From: Motiliproteus sp036960405
GTDB taxonomy: Bacteria > Pseudomonadota > Gammaproteobacteria > Pseudomonadales > Balneatricaceae
Length of the DNA stretch: 64,000 bases
NCBI GenBank assembly: GCA_036960405.1
Contig: JBALWS010000010.1
Coordinates: 1 to 64,000, forward strand
Direction: 5' to 3'
Both the position numbers and the translations under genes were made by a program. Positions within the stretch are counted from its first letter, which is position 1. Each line of letters begins with the position of its first letter. The notes under the pieces were generated by a model that saw nothing but the letters and a program-made list of their open reading frames with translations, was not told the DNA's origin and did no database searches. Positions 1 to 9,233 of the stretch are shown piece by piece.

Positions 1-12
1 TTAACCTCCTCT
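1..12 (-). promoter_or_regulatory. Ribosome binding site for the gene after tnsA (probably tnsB)
   Basis: Read on the minus strand the window begins with AGAGGAGGTTAA just past the tnsA stop codon. This is a strong Shine-Dalgarno sequence with no start codon inside the window, so the next gene starts just beyond position 1. In Tn7-like elements this gene is tnsB; that identity is inferred from order only. Confidence 0.55.
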
Positions 13-23
13 TACCGATCCAC

Positions 24-749
24 TCAAAGTGTCGCACTTATTATCTGAATCCCCGGTTCACCTGATATATCAAAATCAACAGCGATAGTTTCTATCACAC
101 TCGAGATTTCATATTTTCCAATATCGATTTGATGGACATATTCGGTTAATTCATCTGTATACTCTCTTAATTCTGTAAGTAAACTAGCGTCTTTACGGAA
201 TGGTTGAGATGCCCAGCGTAAATTATTGGCTGTAGGGACAGGAACCTGAAATTCGGTGACTAAAATCCACTTTACGCCTAGTTGCTCCCACCACAATCGT
301 TCTATTTCAAGCTTTTCACATACTCTTGCATCGCAGAGCTTATCACTCGGCTTAACAGCGATAGCTAAATAACCACCGCTGCGAAGTGTAACTAGAAAAT
401 CAGTTGTGACGACTGAAGGTGTCTTTGTACGAGGAACGTAAGGATATGGTATCGCTGCCGCCTTGGCAGTCTGCATGACTAGATCGAGTGGAAAAAGAGG
501 AAATTGTTCGCGTATATCTACAGCATATCGACTGTATTCCAAGAAGTAGAACAAGCGAGTTTCGATATCAGAGAGGAAGTGGTGGTCACGCTTAGATTTT
601 ATTCCGTGGACAATGCTAGATCTGCCGTGAGAATCTACATCAGAGACCCTAAGCCAGGGTTTGTAATTCTCACCAACCTCTTTCCCATACTTATTTCTTA
701 GTGCTCGTTCATAGTCCTTTATTGATTCTAGCTTACGTTTTCTAGCCAA
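24..749 (-). CDS. tnsA: TnsA-like transposon endonuclease
   Basis: TnsA cuts the 5' ends of a Tn7-type element and works with the transposase TnsB. The 241-residue protein keeps the catalytic triad: Glu63 in a HHFLSDIE motif, Asp117 in TTDFLV and Lys133 in AVKP, close to Glu63, Asp114 and Lys132 of Tn7 TnsA. The NYKPWLRVSDV and VDIREQFPLFP stretches are also family hallmarks. I chose the TTG at 749, preceded by AGGTG, because the frame upstream (to a TTG at 791) runs into the likely promoter. Numbering from 749 also puts the catalytic Glu at 63. It is transcribed away from glmS into the element, as in Tn7. Confidence 0.9.
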   Translation of the reverse strand: MARKRKLESIKDYERALRNKYGKEVGENYKPWLRVSDVDSHGRSSIVHGIKSKRDHHFLSDIETRLFYFLEYSRYAVDIREQFPLFPLDLVMQTAKAAAIPYPYVPRTKTPSVVTTDFLVTLRSGGYLAIAVKPSDKLCDARVCEKLEIERLWWEQLGVKWILVTEFQVPVPTANNLRWASQPFRKDASLLTELREYTDELTEYVHQIDIGKYEISSVIETIAVDFDISGEPGIQIISATL

Positions 750-789
750 CTTTCTGCACCTATAAAAAGGGACACCATTAAGGCATCCC

Positions 790-795
790 AATATA
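790..795 (-). promoter_or_regulatory. Possible tnsA promoter (-10) beside the transposon end
   Basis: On the minus strand TATATT lies at 795-790, just inside the TnsB-type repeats, with only a weak -35 match 17 bp upstream inside a repeat. The position would let TnsB binding repress tnsA transcription, as is known for Tn7. The sequence match alone is weak. Confidence 0.3.
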
Positions 796-800
796 CAGAA

Positions 801-860
801 AGTTCAAACTTTATTGTAAAAATTCAAACTTTATTGTAAAAGTTCAAACTTTATTATCCG
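801..860. repeat. Three abutting 20-bp repeats, probable TnsB binding sites
   Basis: The unit A(A/G)TTCAAACTTTATTGTAAA occurs at 801-820, 821-840 and 841-860. The outermost copy diverges in its last five bases, at the element terminus. Tn7 right ends carry a closely packed series of about 22-bp TnsB sites, and this array has the same position and style. Confidence 0.8.
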
Positions 861-889
861 TACACAGTTCTCACTACCGCTGGCAGCCT

Positions 890-2725
890 CTACTCCACGG
901 TTACCGATTTAGCCAAATTTCGCGGCTGGTCGACGTCGGTACCCTTCAATACCGCTACGTGATAAGACAATAATTGCAGTGGCAAGGTATACAAAATCGG
1001 TCCGAGAATGCTGTGGATATGCGGTAACTCGAGTTTGTGGATACCGTCACCATTCTCCAGTCCAGCAGCCTGATCAGAGAATACGTACAGCTCGCCTCCG
1101 CGCGCTTGGACCTCTTGCATGTTGGCTTTGAGCTTTTCCAACAGACTGTCGTTGGGGGCAACGACAATCACCGGCATATCATTATCAACCAACGCAAGCG
1201 GGCCGTGTTTGAGTTCACCGGCGGGGTAAGCTTCGGCATGAATGTAGGAGATCTCTTTCAGCTTCAGCGCACCCTCCATCGCTACCGGGTACATCGCTCC
1301 GCGTCCCAAAAACAGGCTGTGGTGCTTATCGGCAAAACGCTCGGATAGTTCCATGATCGGCCCATCCAGAGCCAGTACTTGCTCGAGCTGCTGTGGCAAT
1401 TGCTTGAGCGCGGCGACCAACTCTTGTTCGATTTCTGTGGCCAAACCATGACGGCGCCCCAACACCAGCGTGGTCAGCAACAATGCCACCAGCTGACTGG
1501 TAAAAGCTTTGGTCGAGGCGACTCCAATCTCGGGGCCCGCGTTGGTCATCAACGCTAGATCAGATTCGCGTACCAGCGAGCTACCGGGGACGTTGCAGAT
1601 GGTCAGGCAGCCCAGAAAACCGGCTTGTTTTGCCTCGCGTAGCGCCGCCAAGGTATCGGCGGTCTCACCCGACTGAGAGATCGTCAGAAACAAGCTATTG
1701 GGCAACACCACGGACTTGCGGTAACGGTATTCGCTAGCAACTTCGATCATGCAGGGGATGCCGACCAGCTCTTCGATCCAGTACTTGGCGATTAGTCCGG
1801 CGTGATAGCTGGTGCCACAGGCGATGATCTGCACCGACTGAACTTGATCGAAGATCGCCGTGGCCTCGGCTCCAAAGGCCCGTTCAAATACCGAATCTTT
1901 ACCTAAACGCCCTTCTAGTACCGCGTTGACCACCGCAGGCTGCTCCATGATCTCCTTCATCATGTAATGGCGATATTCGCCCTTATCGGCGGCATCCTGG
2001 CCGTGTTCAAAGCGCTGCACCTGGTGGCTGACTGCATCGCCGTTACGATCGCGTACGCTGACGGAGTCGAGCCTAACCTCGGCTATTTCGCCTTCATCGA
2101 GATAGATAAACTGATCGGTTACCTGCAGCATCGCCAGTGGATCGGAGGCGATAAAGTTCTCACCGATCCCCACTCCGATCACCAGTGGACTGCCCATTCG
2201 TGCCGCCATGACCAGCTCGGGCTGCTGCTGATCCATGATGGCTAGGGCGTACGCACCTTCGAGCTGTTCAATCGTCTGCTCCACTGCGCTAATAAATTCA
2301 ATACCTGAATTTAGCTTATCGTGGACTAAGTGAGCGATCACTTCGGTGTCGGTATCGGAGCTAAATTCAAAACCTTTGCCGATCAACTCGGTCTTGAGGA
2401 GTTCAAAGTTTTCGATGATACCGTTATGCACCACCGCCACCCGACCGGCAGACATGTGCGGATGCGCGTTACGCTGCTCGGGTTTACCGTGCGTGGCCCA
2501 ACGGGTGTGGGCGATACCGACCGAACCGCTCAATGGAGTCTGGTCAAGCGCTGCAGCCAGCTCGGCCACCTTACCCGAACGCCGGGTGCAGATCAGCTCA
2601 CCCGAAGTGGTATCCCGCACCGCCATCCCGGCGGAATCGTAGCCGCGGTATTCCAGCCGCTTGAGTCCTTCGAGCAGAATACCCGCTACCTGACGTTGCG
2701 CGATCGCGCCGACGATGCCACACAT
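890..2725 (-). CDS. glmS: Glutamine-fructose-6-phosphate aminotransferase
   Basis: GlmS makes glucosamine-6-phosphate from fructose-6-phosphate and glutamine, the first step toward UDP-GlcNAc for peptidoglycan and lipopolysaccharide. The 611-residue protein starts MCGIVGA, and Cys2 becomes the N-terminal nucleophile of the glutaminase domain. Two SIS sugar-isomerase domains follow, ending in the conserved LAKSVTVE. I placed the start at 2725 (SD-like AGGAT upstream) rather than at an upstream in-frame codon, because the cysteine must follow the initiator Met. It lies 56 bp after glmU on the same strand. Its 3' end contains the TnsD recognition region, and a Tn7-like element sits just downstream. 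Confidence 0.97.
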   Translation of the reverse strand: MCGIVGAIAQRQVAGILLEGLKRLEYRGYDSAGMAVRDTTSGELICTRRSGKVAELAAALDQTPLSGSVGIAHTRWATHGKPEQRNAHPHMSAGRVAVVHNGIIENFELLKTELIGKGFEFSSDTDTEVIAHLVHDKLNSGIEFISAVEQTIEQLEGAYALAIMDQQQPELVMAARMGSPLVIGVGIGENFIASDPLAMLQVTDQFIYLDEGEIAEVRLDSVSVRDRNGDAVSHQVQRFEHGQDAADKGEYRHYMMKEIMEQPAVVNAVLEGRLGKDSVFERAFGAEATAIFDQVQSVQIIACGTSYHAGLIAKYWIEELVGIPCMIEVASEYRYRKSVVLPNSLFLTISQSGETADTLAALREAKQAGFLGCLTICNVPGSSLVRESDLALMTNAGPEIGVASTKAFTSQLVALLLTTLVLGRRHGLATEIEQELVAALKQLPQQLEQVLALDGPIMELSERFADKHHSLFLGRGAMYPVAMEGALKLKEISYIHAEAYPAGELKHGPLALVDNDMPVIVVAPNDSLLEKLKANMQEVQARGGELYVFSDQAAGLENGDGIHKLELPHIHSILGPILYTLPLQLLSYHVAVLKGTDVDQPRNLAKSVTVE

Positions 2726-2781
2726 AGTTTTACATCCTGATTGGGTTTGCTTCGATACCGCACAACTAACGCGATTTAGTA

Positions 2782-4158
2782 TTAAGCCTTTTTCTCGGGC
2801 CGCTTCCAACCCTTGAGGTTGGCCTGACGACCTCGAGCTACACCCAGCGCGCCGTCGTCGATCGCTTTGGTGATGGTCGAACCCGCCCCAGTGGTCGCGC
2901 CCGCGCCAACGCAGATCGGTGCCACCAACGAGGTATTAGAGCCGATAAAGGCATTATCTCCGATTTCGGTCTGAAACTTGTTCACCCCATCGTAATTGCA
3001 GGTGATGGTACCCGCGCCAACGTTGACCGCCTTGCCCAAGATGGCATCACCCACATAGCTCAGGTGGTTAATTTTGGAGCCTTCGCCGACGATGGTTTTC
3101 TTGGTCTCGACGAAATTGCCAATCTTGGCCTTGTTGGCCAGTACGGTGCCGGGACGCAACCGCGCAAAGGGACCGATATCACAGTGCTCACCAACACTTG
3201 TCTGGTCTAGCATCGAGTTCGGTTTGATCACCGTCCCTGTGGCGATGCTGCTGTCCTTGATGACGCAGTTGGCACCGATGCTGACATTGTCGCCGATAAC
3301 GACCTTGCCTTCGAGGATCACGTTGATATCCAGGCTGACATCCTGACCAATATCCATCTCACCGCGGAAATCGACCCGTGCCGGATCGGCCAGACTGACC
3401 CCTTCGGTCATCCAGTGATCGGCTTGCTGTAACTGATGCCACCGTTCCAGTTCCGCCAGTTGCAGACGATTGTTGACCCCCTGCACCTCCTGTTCGCTGG
3501 CTGGGTGGACCGCTTCGATGGTGCGGCCCGACTCGGCTGCCATAGCGATGATATCGGTCAGGTAGTACTCACCCTGAGCGTTGTCGGACGAGAGCAAGGG
3601 TAGCCACTGCTTGAGCCAGGCGGCAGGCAACGCCATGATGCCGGTATTGATCTCGCCGATCGCCAGCTCCGCTTCGGAAGCATCTTTGTGCTCGACGATC
3701 GCTACCACCTGATGGTTATGGTCACGCACGATACGGCCGTAACCAGTCGGGTCGGCCAGCTTGACCGTCAACAGCGCCAGGTTGCCCTGCTGGGCGCGTT
3801 CAACCAGGCCTTGCAAAGTATCGAGCCGCGTCAGCGGTACATCGCCGTACAGAATCAGCGCCACGCTTTGCTCAGCGACTGCCGGCATCGCCTGATCGAC
3901 CGCATGGCCGGTACCCAACTGTTCGGTCTGCTCAACTACCGTTAGCGATTGATGCAACAAGCCGTTGTCAAAGTACCCGCGCAACTGCTCACCGCCGTGG
4001 CCCACAACAACATGGATCTCCACAGGGTTTAATTTTGCCGCGGTATCGATGACATGGCCCACCATCGGCTTACCAGCAACCGGGTGCAGTACCTTGGGCA
4101 AACGAGATTTCATACGGGTGCCCTGGCCAGCAGCCAGGATGATCACTTCCAGTGACAT
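2782..4158 (-). CDS. glmU: Bifunctional GlmU: GlcN-1-P acetyltransferase / GlcNAc-1-P uridyltransferase
   Basis: GlmU performs the last two steps of UDP-GlcNAc synthesis. The N-terminal uridyltransferase domain carries the nucleotide-binding signature GQGTRM (residues 11-16). From about residue 250 the protein is a left-handed beta-helix of hexapeptide repeats, the acetyltransferase half. At 458 residues it has the usual length. The start ATG at 4158 is preceded by GAGGACC. It lies between the ATP synthase terminator and glmS, so glmU and glmS probably form one transcript. Confidence 0.97.
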   Translation of the reverse strand: MSLEVIILAAGQGTRMKSRLPKVLHPVAGKPMVGHVIDTAAKLNPVEIHVVVGHGGEQLRGYFDNGLLHQSLTVVEQTEQLGTGHAVDQAMPAVAEQSVALILYGDVPLTRLDTLQGLVERAQQGNLALLTVKLADPTGYGRIVRDHNHQVVAIVEHKDASEAELAIGEINTGIMALPAAWLKQWLPLLSSDNAQGEYYLTDIIAMAAESGRTIEAVHPASEQEVQGVNNRLQLAELERWHQLQQADHWMTEGVSLADPARVDFRGEMDIGQDVSLDINVILEGKVVIGDNVSIGANCVIKDSSIATGTVIKPNSMLDQTSVGEHCDIGPFARLRPGTVLANKAKIGNFVETKKTIVGEGSKINHLSYVGDAILGKAVNVGAGTITCNYDGVNKFQTEIGDNAFIGSNTSLVAPICVGAGATTGAGSTITKAIDDGALGVARGRQANLKGWKRPEKKA

Positions 4159-4225
4159 TCACAGGTCCTCGTTACGCGGAGTCGTCCATTATTAAAAGGC
4201 TTAACCGATCGGAAAATCGCAGCCA

Positions 4226-4253
4226 CAAAAAAGGGCAGCCTAAGCCGCCCTTA
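4226..4253 (-). terminator. Rho-independent terminator of the ATP synthase operon
   Basis: On the minus strand an AAGGGC / GCCCTT stem, extended by inner pairs around a TTAG loop, is followed by a run of T. It sits about 45 bp past the atpC stop and before glmU, separating the two transcripts. Confidence 0.85.
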
Positions 4254-4297
4254 TTATAAATAAAACAGAGTTTAGATCTGCTTTATTTTGCCGGTGA

Positions 4298-4720
4298 TTA
4301 GCCGACTTTTTTGCGAATCTGACGAATGGTGCGCAGTTGTGCCGCAGCTTCGGCCAATTGGGTCGCAGCTTTGGAGAATTCGAACTCCGCCGTCTGGTCC
4401 TTCATCGCCTGTTCTGCATGACGCATCGCTTCTTCAGCTGCCGCTTCGTTCATGTCGTGAGCACGCATGGCAGTATCTGCCATGATGGTCACCTTGTTGG
4501 GTTGAACCTCAAGGTAGCCACCAGAAACGTAGAAGACCTGCTCTTCTCCGCCCTGCGTTTTCAGCTCGACAGGACCTGGGTTGATCTCTGTAAGCAGAGG
4601 AGCGTGACCGGGTGTAATACCCAGGTCACCCAGGCTACCTGTCAGAGAAACGAACTCTACCAGACCGGAGAAAATTTCTTCTTCCGCGCTGACAATATCG
4701 CAATGAACAGTCATAGCCAT
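4298..4720 (-). CDS. atpC: ATP synthase F1 epsilon subunit
   Basis: The epsilon subunit is part of the central stalk and can inhibit ATP hydrolysis through its C-terminal helices. The 140-residue protein has the N-terminal beta-sandwich, with the family motif LGITPGHAPLLT at about residues 33-44. An alanine- and glutamate-rich helical C-terminus follows. It is the last gene of the operon, about 50 bp after atpD. Confidence 0.95.
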   Translation of the reverse strand: MAMTVHCDIVSAEEEIFSGLVEFVSLTGSLGDLGITPGHAPLLTEINPGPVELKTQGGEEQVFYVSGGYLEVQPNKVTIMADTAMRAHDMNEAAAEEAMRHAEQAMKDQTAEFEFSKAATQLAEAAAQLRTIRQIRKKVG

Positions 4721-4771
4721 CTTTTATGCCTCTTTTGGTGTCTGAAAGCCGGAGTAGAAATAAGCCTAGGC

Positions 4772-6151
4772 TTACTTCATGCCCTTGGCTTTCTCCACTG
4801 CTTCTTCGATACCACCGACCATGTAGAACGCTTGCTCTGGCAGATCATCGTAGTCACCGTTAAGGATGCCCTGGAAGCTGGCAATGGTGTCTTTAAGCGG
4901 TACGTACTTACCGGGTGAACCGGTGAAGATTTCCGCAACGAAGAACGGCTGAGACAGGAAGTTGGTGATCTTACGCGCGCGGGTTACGGTCTGCTTATCT
5001 TCTTCAGACAGCTCGTCCATACCCAGGATCGCGATGATATCTTTCAACTCCTTATAACGCTGCAGGGTACCCTGAACGTTACGTGCTACATCGTAGTGCT
5101 CCTGACCGATAACCAGTGGATCCAGCTGACGAGAGCTAGAATCCAGCGGATCAACCGCCGGGTAGATACCCATCGATGCGATGTCACGTGACAGGATCAA
5201 GGTTGCATCCAAGTGCGCATAAGTGGTCGCAGGACTTGGATCGGTCAAGTCATCCGCCGGTACGTATACCGCCTGGATAGAAGTGATCGAGCCAGTCTTG
5301 GTCGAGGTGATACGCTCCTGCAGAACGCCCATCTCTTCGGCCAGAGTCGGCTGATAACCTACCGCTGAAGGCATACGGCCCAGCAGTGCGGATACTTCAG
5401 TTCCCGCCAAGGTGTAACGGTAGATGTTGTCAATGAACAACAGTACGTCACGACCTTCGTCACGGAACTGCTCAGCCATGGTCAAGCCCGTCAACGCAAC
5501 ACGTAGACGGTTTCCGGGAGGCTCGTTCATCTGACCGTATACCAGAGATACCTTGTCCAATACGTTGGACTCTTTCATCTCATGGTAGAAGTCGTTACCT
5601 TCACGCGTCCGCTCACCTACACCAGCAAAGACGGAATAACCGCTGTGCTCGATGGCGATGTTACGGATCAATTCCATCATGTTAACGGTCTTGCCTACAC
5701 CGGCACCACCGAACAAACCTACCTTACCACCCTTGGCGAACGGGCAGATCAGGTCGATAACCTTGATGCCGGTTTCCAGCAACTCGTCGGAAGAGGCCTG
5801 CTCTTCATAAGACGGTGACTTACGGTGGATCGGCATGCGCGTTTGCTCGCCGATCGGACCTGCTTCGTCGATCGGGTTGCCTAGCACGTCCATGATACGA
5901 CCCAGAGTTTCGATACCAACCGGTACATGAATTGGGGCGTTACTATTTGCTACATCCAGACCACGTTTCAGACCTTCGGTCTGACCCATGGCGATGGTGC
6001 GTACGACTCCGTCACCCAGCTGCTGCTGAACTTCCAGAGTCACGTCTTTTGAGCTTACATTCAGCGCGTCATAAACATTCGGTACTGCATCGCGCGGAAA
6101 CTCAACGTCGATAACGGCACCGATGATTTGTACAATACGTCCGCTACTCAT
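4772..6151 (-). CDS. atpD: ATP synthase F1 beta subunit (catalytic)
   Basis: The beta subunit holds the catalytic nucleotide sites of F1. The 459-residue protein contains the P-loop GGAGVGKT near residue 150, the GERTREGND segment with the catalytic glutamate, and the ALLGRMPSAVGYQPT signature. Length and sequence are typical of proteobacteria. It lies between atpG and atpC in the standard order. Confidence 0.98.
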   Translation of the reverse strand: MSSGRIVQIIGAVIDVEFPRDAVPNVYDALNVSSKDVTLEVQQQLGDGVVRTIAMGQTEGLKRGLDVANSNAPIHVPVGIETLGRIMDVLGNPIDEAGPIGEQTRMPIHRKSPSYEEQASSDELLETGIKVIDLICPFAKGGKVGLFGGAGVGKTVNMMELIRNIAIEHSGYSVFAGVGERTREGNDFYHEMKESNVLDKVSLVYGQMNEPPGNRLRVALTGLTMAEQFRDEGRDVLLFIDNIYRYTLAGTEVSALLGRMPSAVGYQPTLAEEMGVLQERITSTKTGSITSIQAVYVPADDLTDPSPATTYAHLDATLILSRDIASMGIYPAVDPLDSSSRQLDPLVIGQEHYDVARNVQGTLQRYKELKDIIAILGMDELSEEDKQTVTRARKITNFLSQPFFVAEIFTGSPGKYVPLKDTIASFQGILNGDYDDLPEQAFYMVGGIEEAVEKAKGMK

Positions 6152-6188
6152 ATTCGAGTCCTCTTAACCTTATTCACCTGTGGCGCTG

Positions 6189-7052
6189 TTAAACAGCAGC
6201 CGCTCCACTCACGATCTCAGAAATTTCCTGGGTGATCGCGGCCTGACGTGCTTTGTTGTAAACCCGCTGCAGGTCAGTGATCAGATCGCCGGCATTATCC
6301 GTAGCGCTCTTCATCGCAACCATTCGTGCAGCTTGCTCACAGGCATTGTTTTCAACTACAGCCTGATACACCAGGGACTCGATGTAACGAGTCAACAGAC
6401 CATCCATAAGCGCTTTTGCGTCGGGCTCATAGATGTAATCCCAGTGATGGTTCAGACCATCGTCATCGTCTTCTGCTTTGAGGGGCAGGAGTTGTTCAAT
6501 GAGCGGTGTCTGGCTCATTGTGTTGACGAAGTTGTTATATACGATGTGCAACTGATCAATCTTGCCTTCACCATAAGCATCAAGCATAACCTTGACACTG
6601 CCGATCAGGGCACCGATCTCAGGGGCATCGCCCAAGCCAGAAGTCGCCGCTACGACGTTACCGCCGTAATTTTTAAAGAAACTTCCTGCCTTGGCACCCA
6701 TGGCGCAAATATCGATCTCGATATTGTTGCCGTTGAGCTCGGTCATATCACGAACCAGGGTCTTGAACGCATTAATGTTCAAGCCGCCACAGAGGCCGCG
6801 ATCAGTTGAAACAACGATATAGCCAACCCGTTTGACTTCCCGCTCCTGTAGATACAGGTGCTTGTATTCAGGGTTCGATTTAGCCAGATGAGCGATTACA
6901 CCACGCATACGCTCCGCATAAGGGCGGGTCGCCTGCATGCGCTCCTGAGCGCGGCGCATTTTCGACGCAGCAACCATTTCCATGGCGCTGGTGATCTTAC
7001 GTGTGCTCTGGATACTCGCAATCTGGGTTTTAATCTCTTTTCCGACTGCCAT
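6189..7052 (-). CDS. atpG: ATP synthase F1 gamma subunit
   Basis: The gamma subunit is the rotating coiled-coil shaft linking the c-ring to the catalytic sites. The 287-residue protein has the N-terminal helix KEIKTQIASIQSTRKIT and the C-terminal ITQEISEIVSGAAAV, the two strands of the shaft. The mid-region STDRGLCGGLN is a conserved family motif. It lies between atpA and atpD. Confidence 0.97.
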   Translation of the reverse strand: MAVGKEIKTQIASIQSTRKITSAMEMVAASKMRRAQERMQATRPYAERMRGVIAHLAKSNPEYKHLYLQEREVKRVGYIVVSTDRGLCGGLNINAFKTLVRDMTELNGNNIEIDICAMGAKAGSFFKNYGGNVVAATSGLGDAPEIGALIGSVKVMLDAYGEGKIDQLHIVYNNFVNTMSQTPLIEQLLPLKAEDDDDGLNHHWDYIYEPDAKALMDGLLTRYIESLVYQAVVENNACEQAARMVAMKSATDNAGDLITDLQRVYNKARQAAITQEISEIVSGAAAV

Positions 7053-7120
7053 ATCACTTTGCCTTTAAGTTCGTTTCGCTTTACCCAACTTGGTAATCGG
7101 GGAGCAAGCTCCCCAACGCT

Positions 7121-8665
7121 TTACCAGGTCTGGGTGCTCTTGAACTTCTCGATGCCGGCTTTGAACTCGGCAGCGATGTCGTCGTTATAAGCGCCGCTTT
7201 CATCGATCTTTTTAAACAGATCAGCGTGCTCAGAAGCAAAGTAGGCCAGCAGTGCGGCTTCGAAGTCGAGGATCTTATTGATCGCGATGCCTACGAGGTA
7301 ACCTTCGTTCGCTGTGTACAGTACCAAGCCCATTTGAGCCAAGCTCATGGGTGCGAACTGCTTCTGCTTCATCAGTTCAGTAACGGCCTGGCCGTGCTCG
7401 AGCTGCTTGCGCGTCGCTTCATCAAGGTCAGATGCAAACTGGGAGAATGCTGCCAGTTCACGGTACTGAGCCAGGGCCAGACGGATACCGCCACCCAGCT
7501 TCTTGATGATCTTGCTCTGTGCCGCACCACCTACTCGTGATACAGAAACACCGGCGTTCATCGCAGGACGGATACCGGCGTTGAACAGATCGGTCTCGAG
7601 GAAGATCTGACCGTCGGTGATCGAGATCACGTTGGTCGGTACGAACGCAGAAACGTCGCCACCTTGGGTTTCGATGATCGGCAGAGCGGTCAAAGAACCG
7701 GTCTTACCTTTCACTTCACCGTCGGTGAACTTCTCTACGTAGTCAACGCTGACTCGAGCAGCACGCTCTAGCAGACGGCTGTGAAGGTAAAAAACGTCAC
7801 CCGGGTAAGCTTCACGTCCTGGTGGACGCTTGAGCAACAATGAGGTCTGACGGTAGGCCCAGGCCTGCTTAGTCAGATCATCGTATACGATCAACGCGTC
7901 TTCACCGCGGTCACGGAAGTACTCACCCATGGTACAGCCGGCATAAGCCGCCATGTACTGCATCGCTGCTGGGTCAGAAGCGCCAGCGGCAACGATGATG
8001 GTGTTATCCAGTGCACCGTGCTCTTCGAGCTTACGCACGATACCGGCAATGGTGGACTGCTTCTGTCCGATCGCAACGTAAACACACTTAACGCCGGTGT
8101 TTTTCTGATTGATGATGGCATCAATCGCGATTGCGGTCTTACCGGTCTGACGGTCACCGATGATCAGCTCACGCTGGCCACGACCGACAGGAACCATGGA
8201 ATCGATCGCCTTATAGCCGGTTTGCATCGGCTGGTCGACTGATTGACGCCAGATAACACCCGGTGCCACTTTTTCGATTGCGTCGGTTTGGGTAGTACCC
8301 AGATCGCCTTTACCGTCGATCGGGTTACCCAGCGTGTCTACAACACGACCGAGTAGCTCGTTACCAACAGGTACTTCAAGGATACGGCCAGTACAGCGGG
8401 CAGTCATGCCCTCTTTGAGTCCCAGGTAATCACCCAGAACAACAGCACCTACGGAGTCTTGCTCCAGGTTCAGTGCCATACCGTAGATACCACCAGGGAA
8501 TTCGATCATCTCCCCGTTCATTACGTCAGCCAATCCGTGAATACGGATGATACCGTCGGATACGCTGACTACTGTGCCCTCATTCTGGGCCTCAGAAGAA
8601 ACATCGAGCTTGTCGATGCGCTTCTTGATTAAATCGCTGATCTCAGATGGATTCAGTTGCTGCAT
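7121..8665 (-). CDS. atpA: ATP synthase F1 alpha subunit
   Basis: The alpha subunit carries the non-catalytic nucleotide sites of F1. The 514-residue protein contains the P-loop GDRQTGKT at about residues 169-176 and the C-terminal signature PAMNAGVSVSRVG. It begins MQQLNPSEISDLIKKRI, as in other gammaproteobacteria. It sits 16 bp after atpH. Confidence 0.98.
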   Translation of the reverse strand: MQQLNPSEISDLIKKRIDKLDVSSEAQNEGTVVSVSDGIIRIHGLADVMNGEMIEFPGGIYGMALNLEQDSVGAVVLGDYLGLKEGMTARCTGRILEVPVGNELLGRVVDTLGNPIDGKGDLGTTQTDAIEKVAPGVIWRQSVDQPMQTGYKAIDSMVPVGRGQRELIIGDRQTGKTAIAIDAIINQKNTGVKCVYVAIGQKQSTIAGIVRKLEEHGALDNTIIVAAGASDPAAMQYMAAYAGCTMGEYFRDRGEDALIVYDDLTKQAWAYRQTSLLLKRPPGREAYPGDVFYLHSRLLERAARVSVDYVEKFTDGEVKGKTGSLTALPIIETQGGDVSAFVPTNVISITDGQIFLETDLFNAGIRPAMNAGVSVSRVGGAAQSKIIKKLGGGIRLALAQYRELAAFSQFASDLDEATRKQLEHGQAVTELMKQKQFAPMSLAQMGLVLYTANEGYLVGIAINKILDFEAALLAYFASEHADLFKKIDESGAYNDDIAAEFKAGIEKFKSTQTW

Positions 8666-8681
8666 GCTCTTTCCCTCTCGC

Positions 8682-9218
8682 TCAGGAACTCAGGGCTTCA
8701 GCAAGCTTCTGCAGCTTGCCTCGGACCGAGCCATCGATTACCAGGTCTTCGGTACGAACCACTAGACCACCAATCAAACTCTTATCTTGTGAGCTTGTAA
8801 TATTGACTTCACGGTCTAGCTTCGTGCCAAGTGCCTGAGCTAGCTTTGTCTGTTGTTCTTTAGTCAGTTTGAACGCAGAGGTAACTTCAACATCGATACT
8901 CTTCTGCTGTTCAGCCTTCAACCGGTCGAACAACGCGGAAATTTCAGGTAGTACGGGCAGGCGCTTGTTTTCCGCCAAAATCTTTACAAAATTCTGGCCC
9001 TGCTCGTTCAGCTTGTCTGCACAGATATCCAGTACTAGGCCGGCTTTTTGCTCGGCTGCTAGGGCTGGGTTTCTTAGCAGTTCAGCCACTTGCTCGTCCT
9101 GTGCCGCTTGCGCAGCCAGACCGAGCATTTCGGACCACTGGTCCAGTGACTTCTGCTCGAGTGCAGACTCAAACGCAGCTTTGGTATAGGGTCGAGCGAC
9201 TGTACTTAGTTCAGCCAT
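8682..9218 (-). CDS. atpH: ATP synthase F1 delta subunit
   Basis: The delta subunit joins the alpha-beta crown to the peripheral stalk. The 178-residue protein has the N-terminal helical domain starting VARPYTKAAFESA, typical of OSCP/delta proteins. Its C-terminal half contains SLIGGLVVRTEDLVIDGSV, the conserved family signature. It lies 15 bp after atpF. Confidence 0.96.
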   Translation of the reverse strand: MAELSTVARPYTKAAFESALEQKSLDQWSEMLGLAAQAAQDEQVAELLRNPALAAEQKAGLVLDICADKLNEQGQNFVKILAENKRLPVLPEISALFDRLKAEQQKSIDVEVTSAFKLTKEQQTKLAQALGTKLDREVNITSSQDKSLIGGLVVRTEDLVIDGSVRGKLQKLAEALSS

Positions 9219-9233
9219 CGTTCACCTCGCTTA

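Larger units (their letters stand above)
1..866. mobile_element. Right end of a Tn7-like transposon at attTn7 (partial)
   Basis: The boundary lies at about 864-866, where the element, read on the minus strand, begins TGTACGGATAATAAAG. It sits about 23 bp past the glmS stop codon, the distance known for Tn7 insertion guided by TnsD. Three abutting 20-bp repeats (801-860) follow as probable TnsB sites, then tnsA reading inward. The flanking 5 bases at 865-869 would be one copy of the target duplication; the other copy and the left end are outside the window, so the cargo is unknown. No hairpin remains between the glmS stop and the element, so glmS transcripts may run into it. Confidence 0.88.

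Noticed and set aside
2726..2809. Longer N-terminus for glmS
   Set aside because: The glutaminase needs Cys directly after the initiator Met, which fixes the start at 2725.
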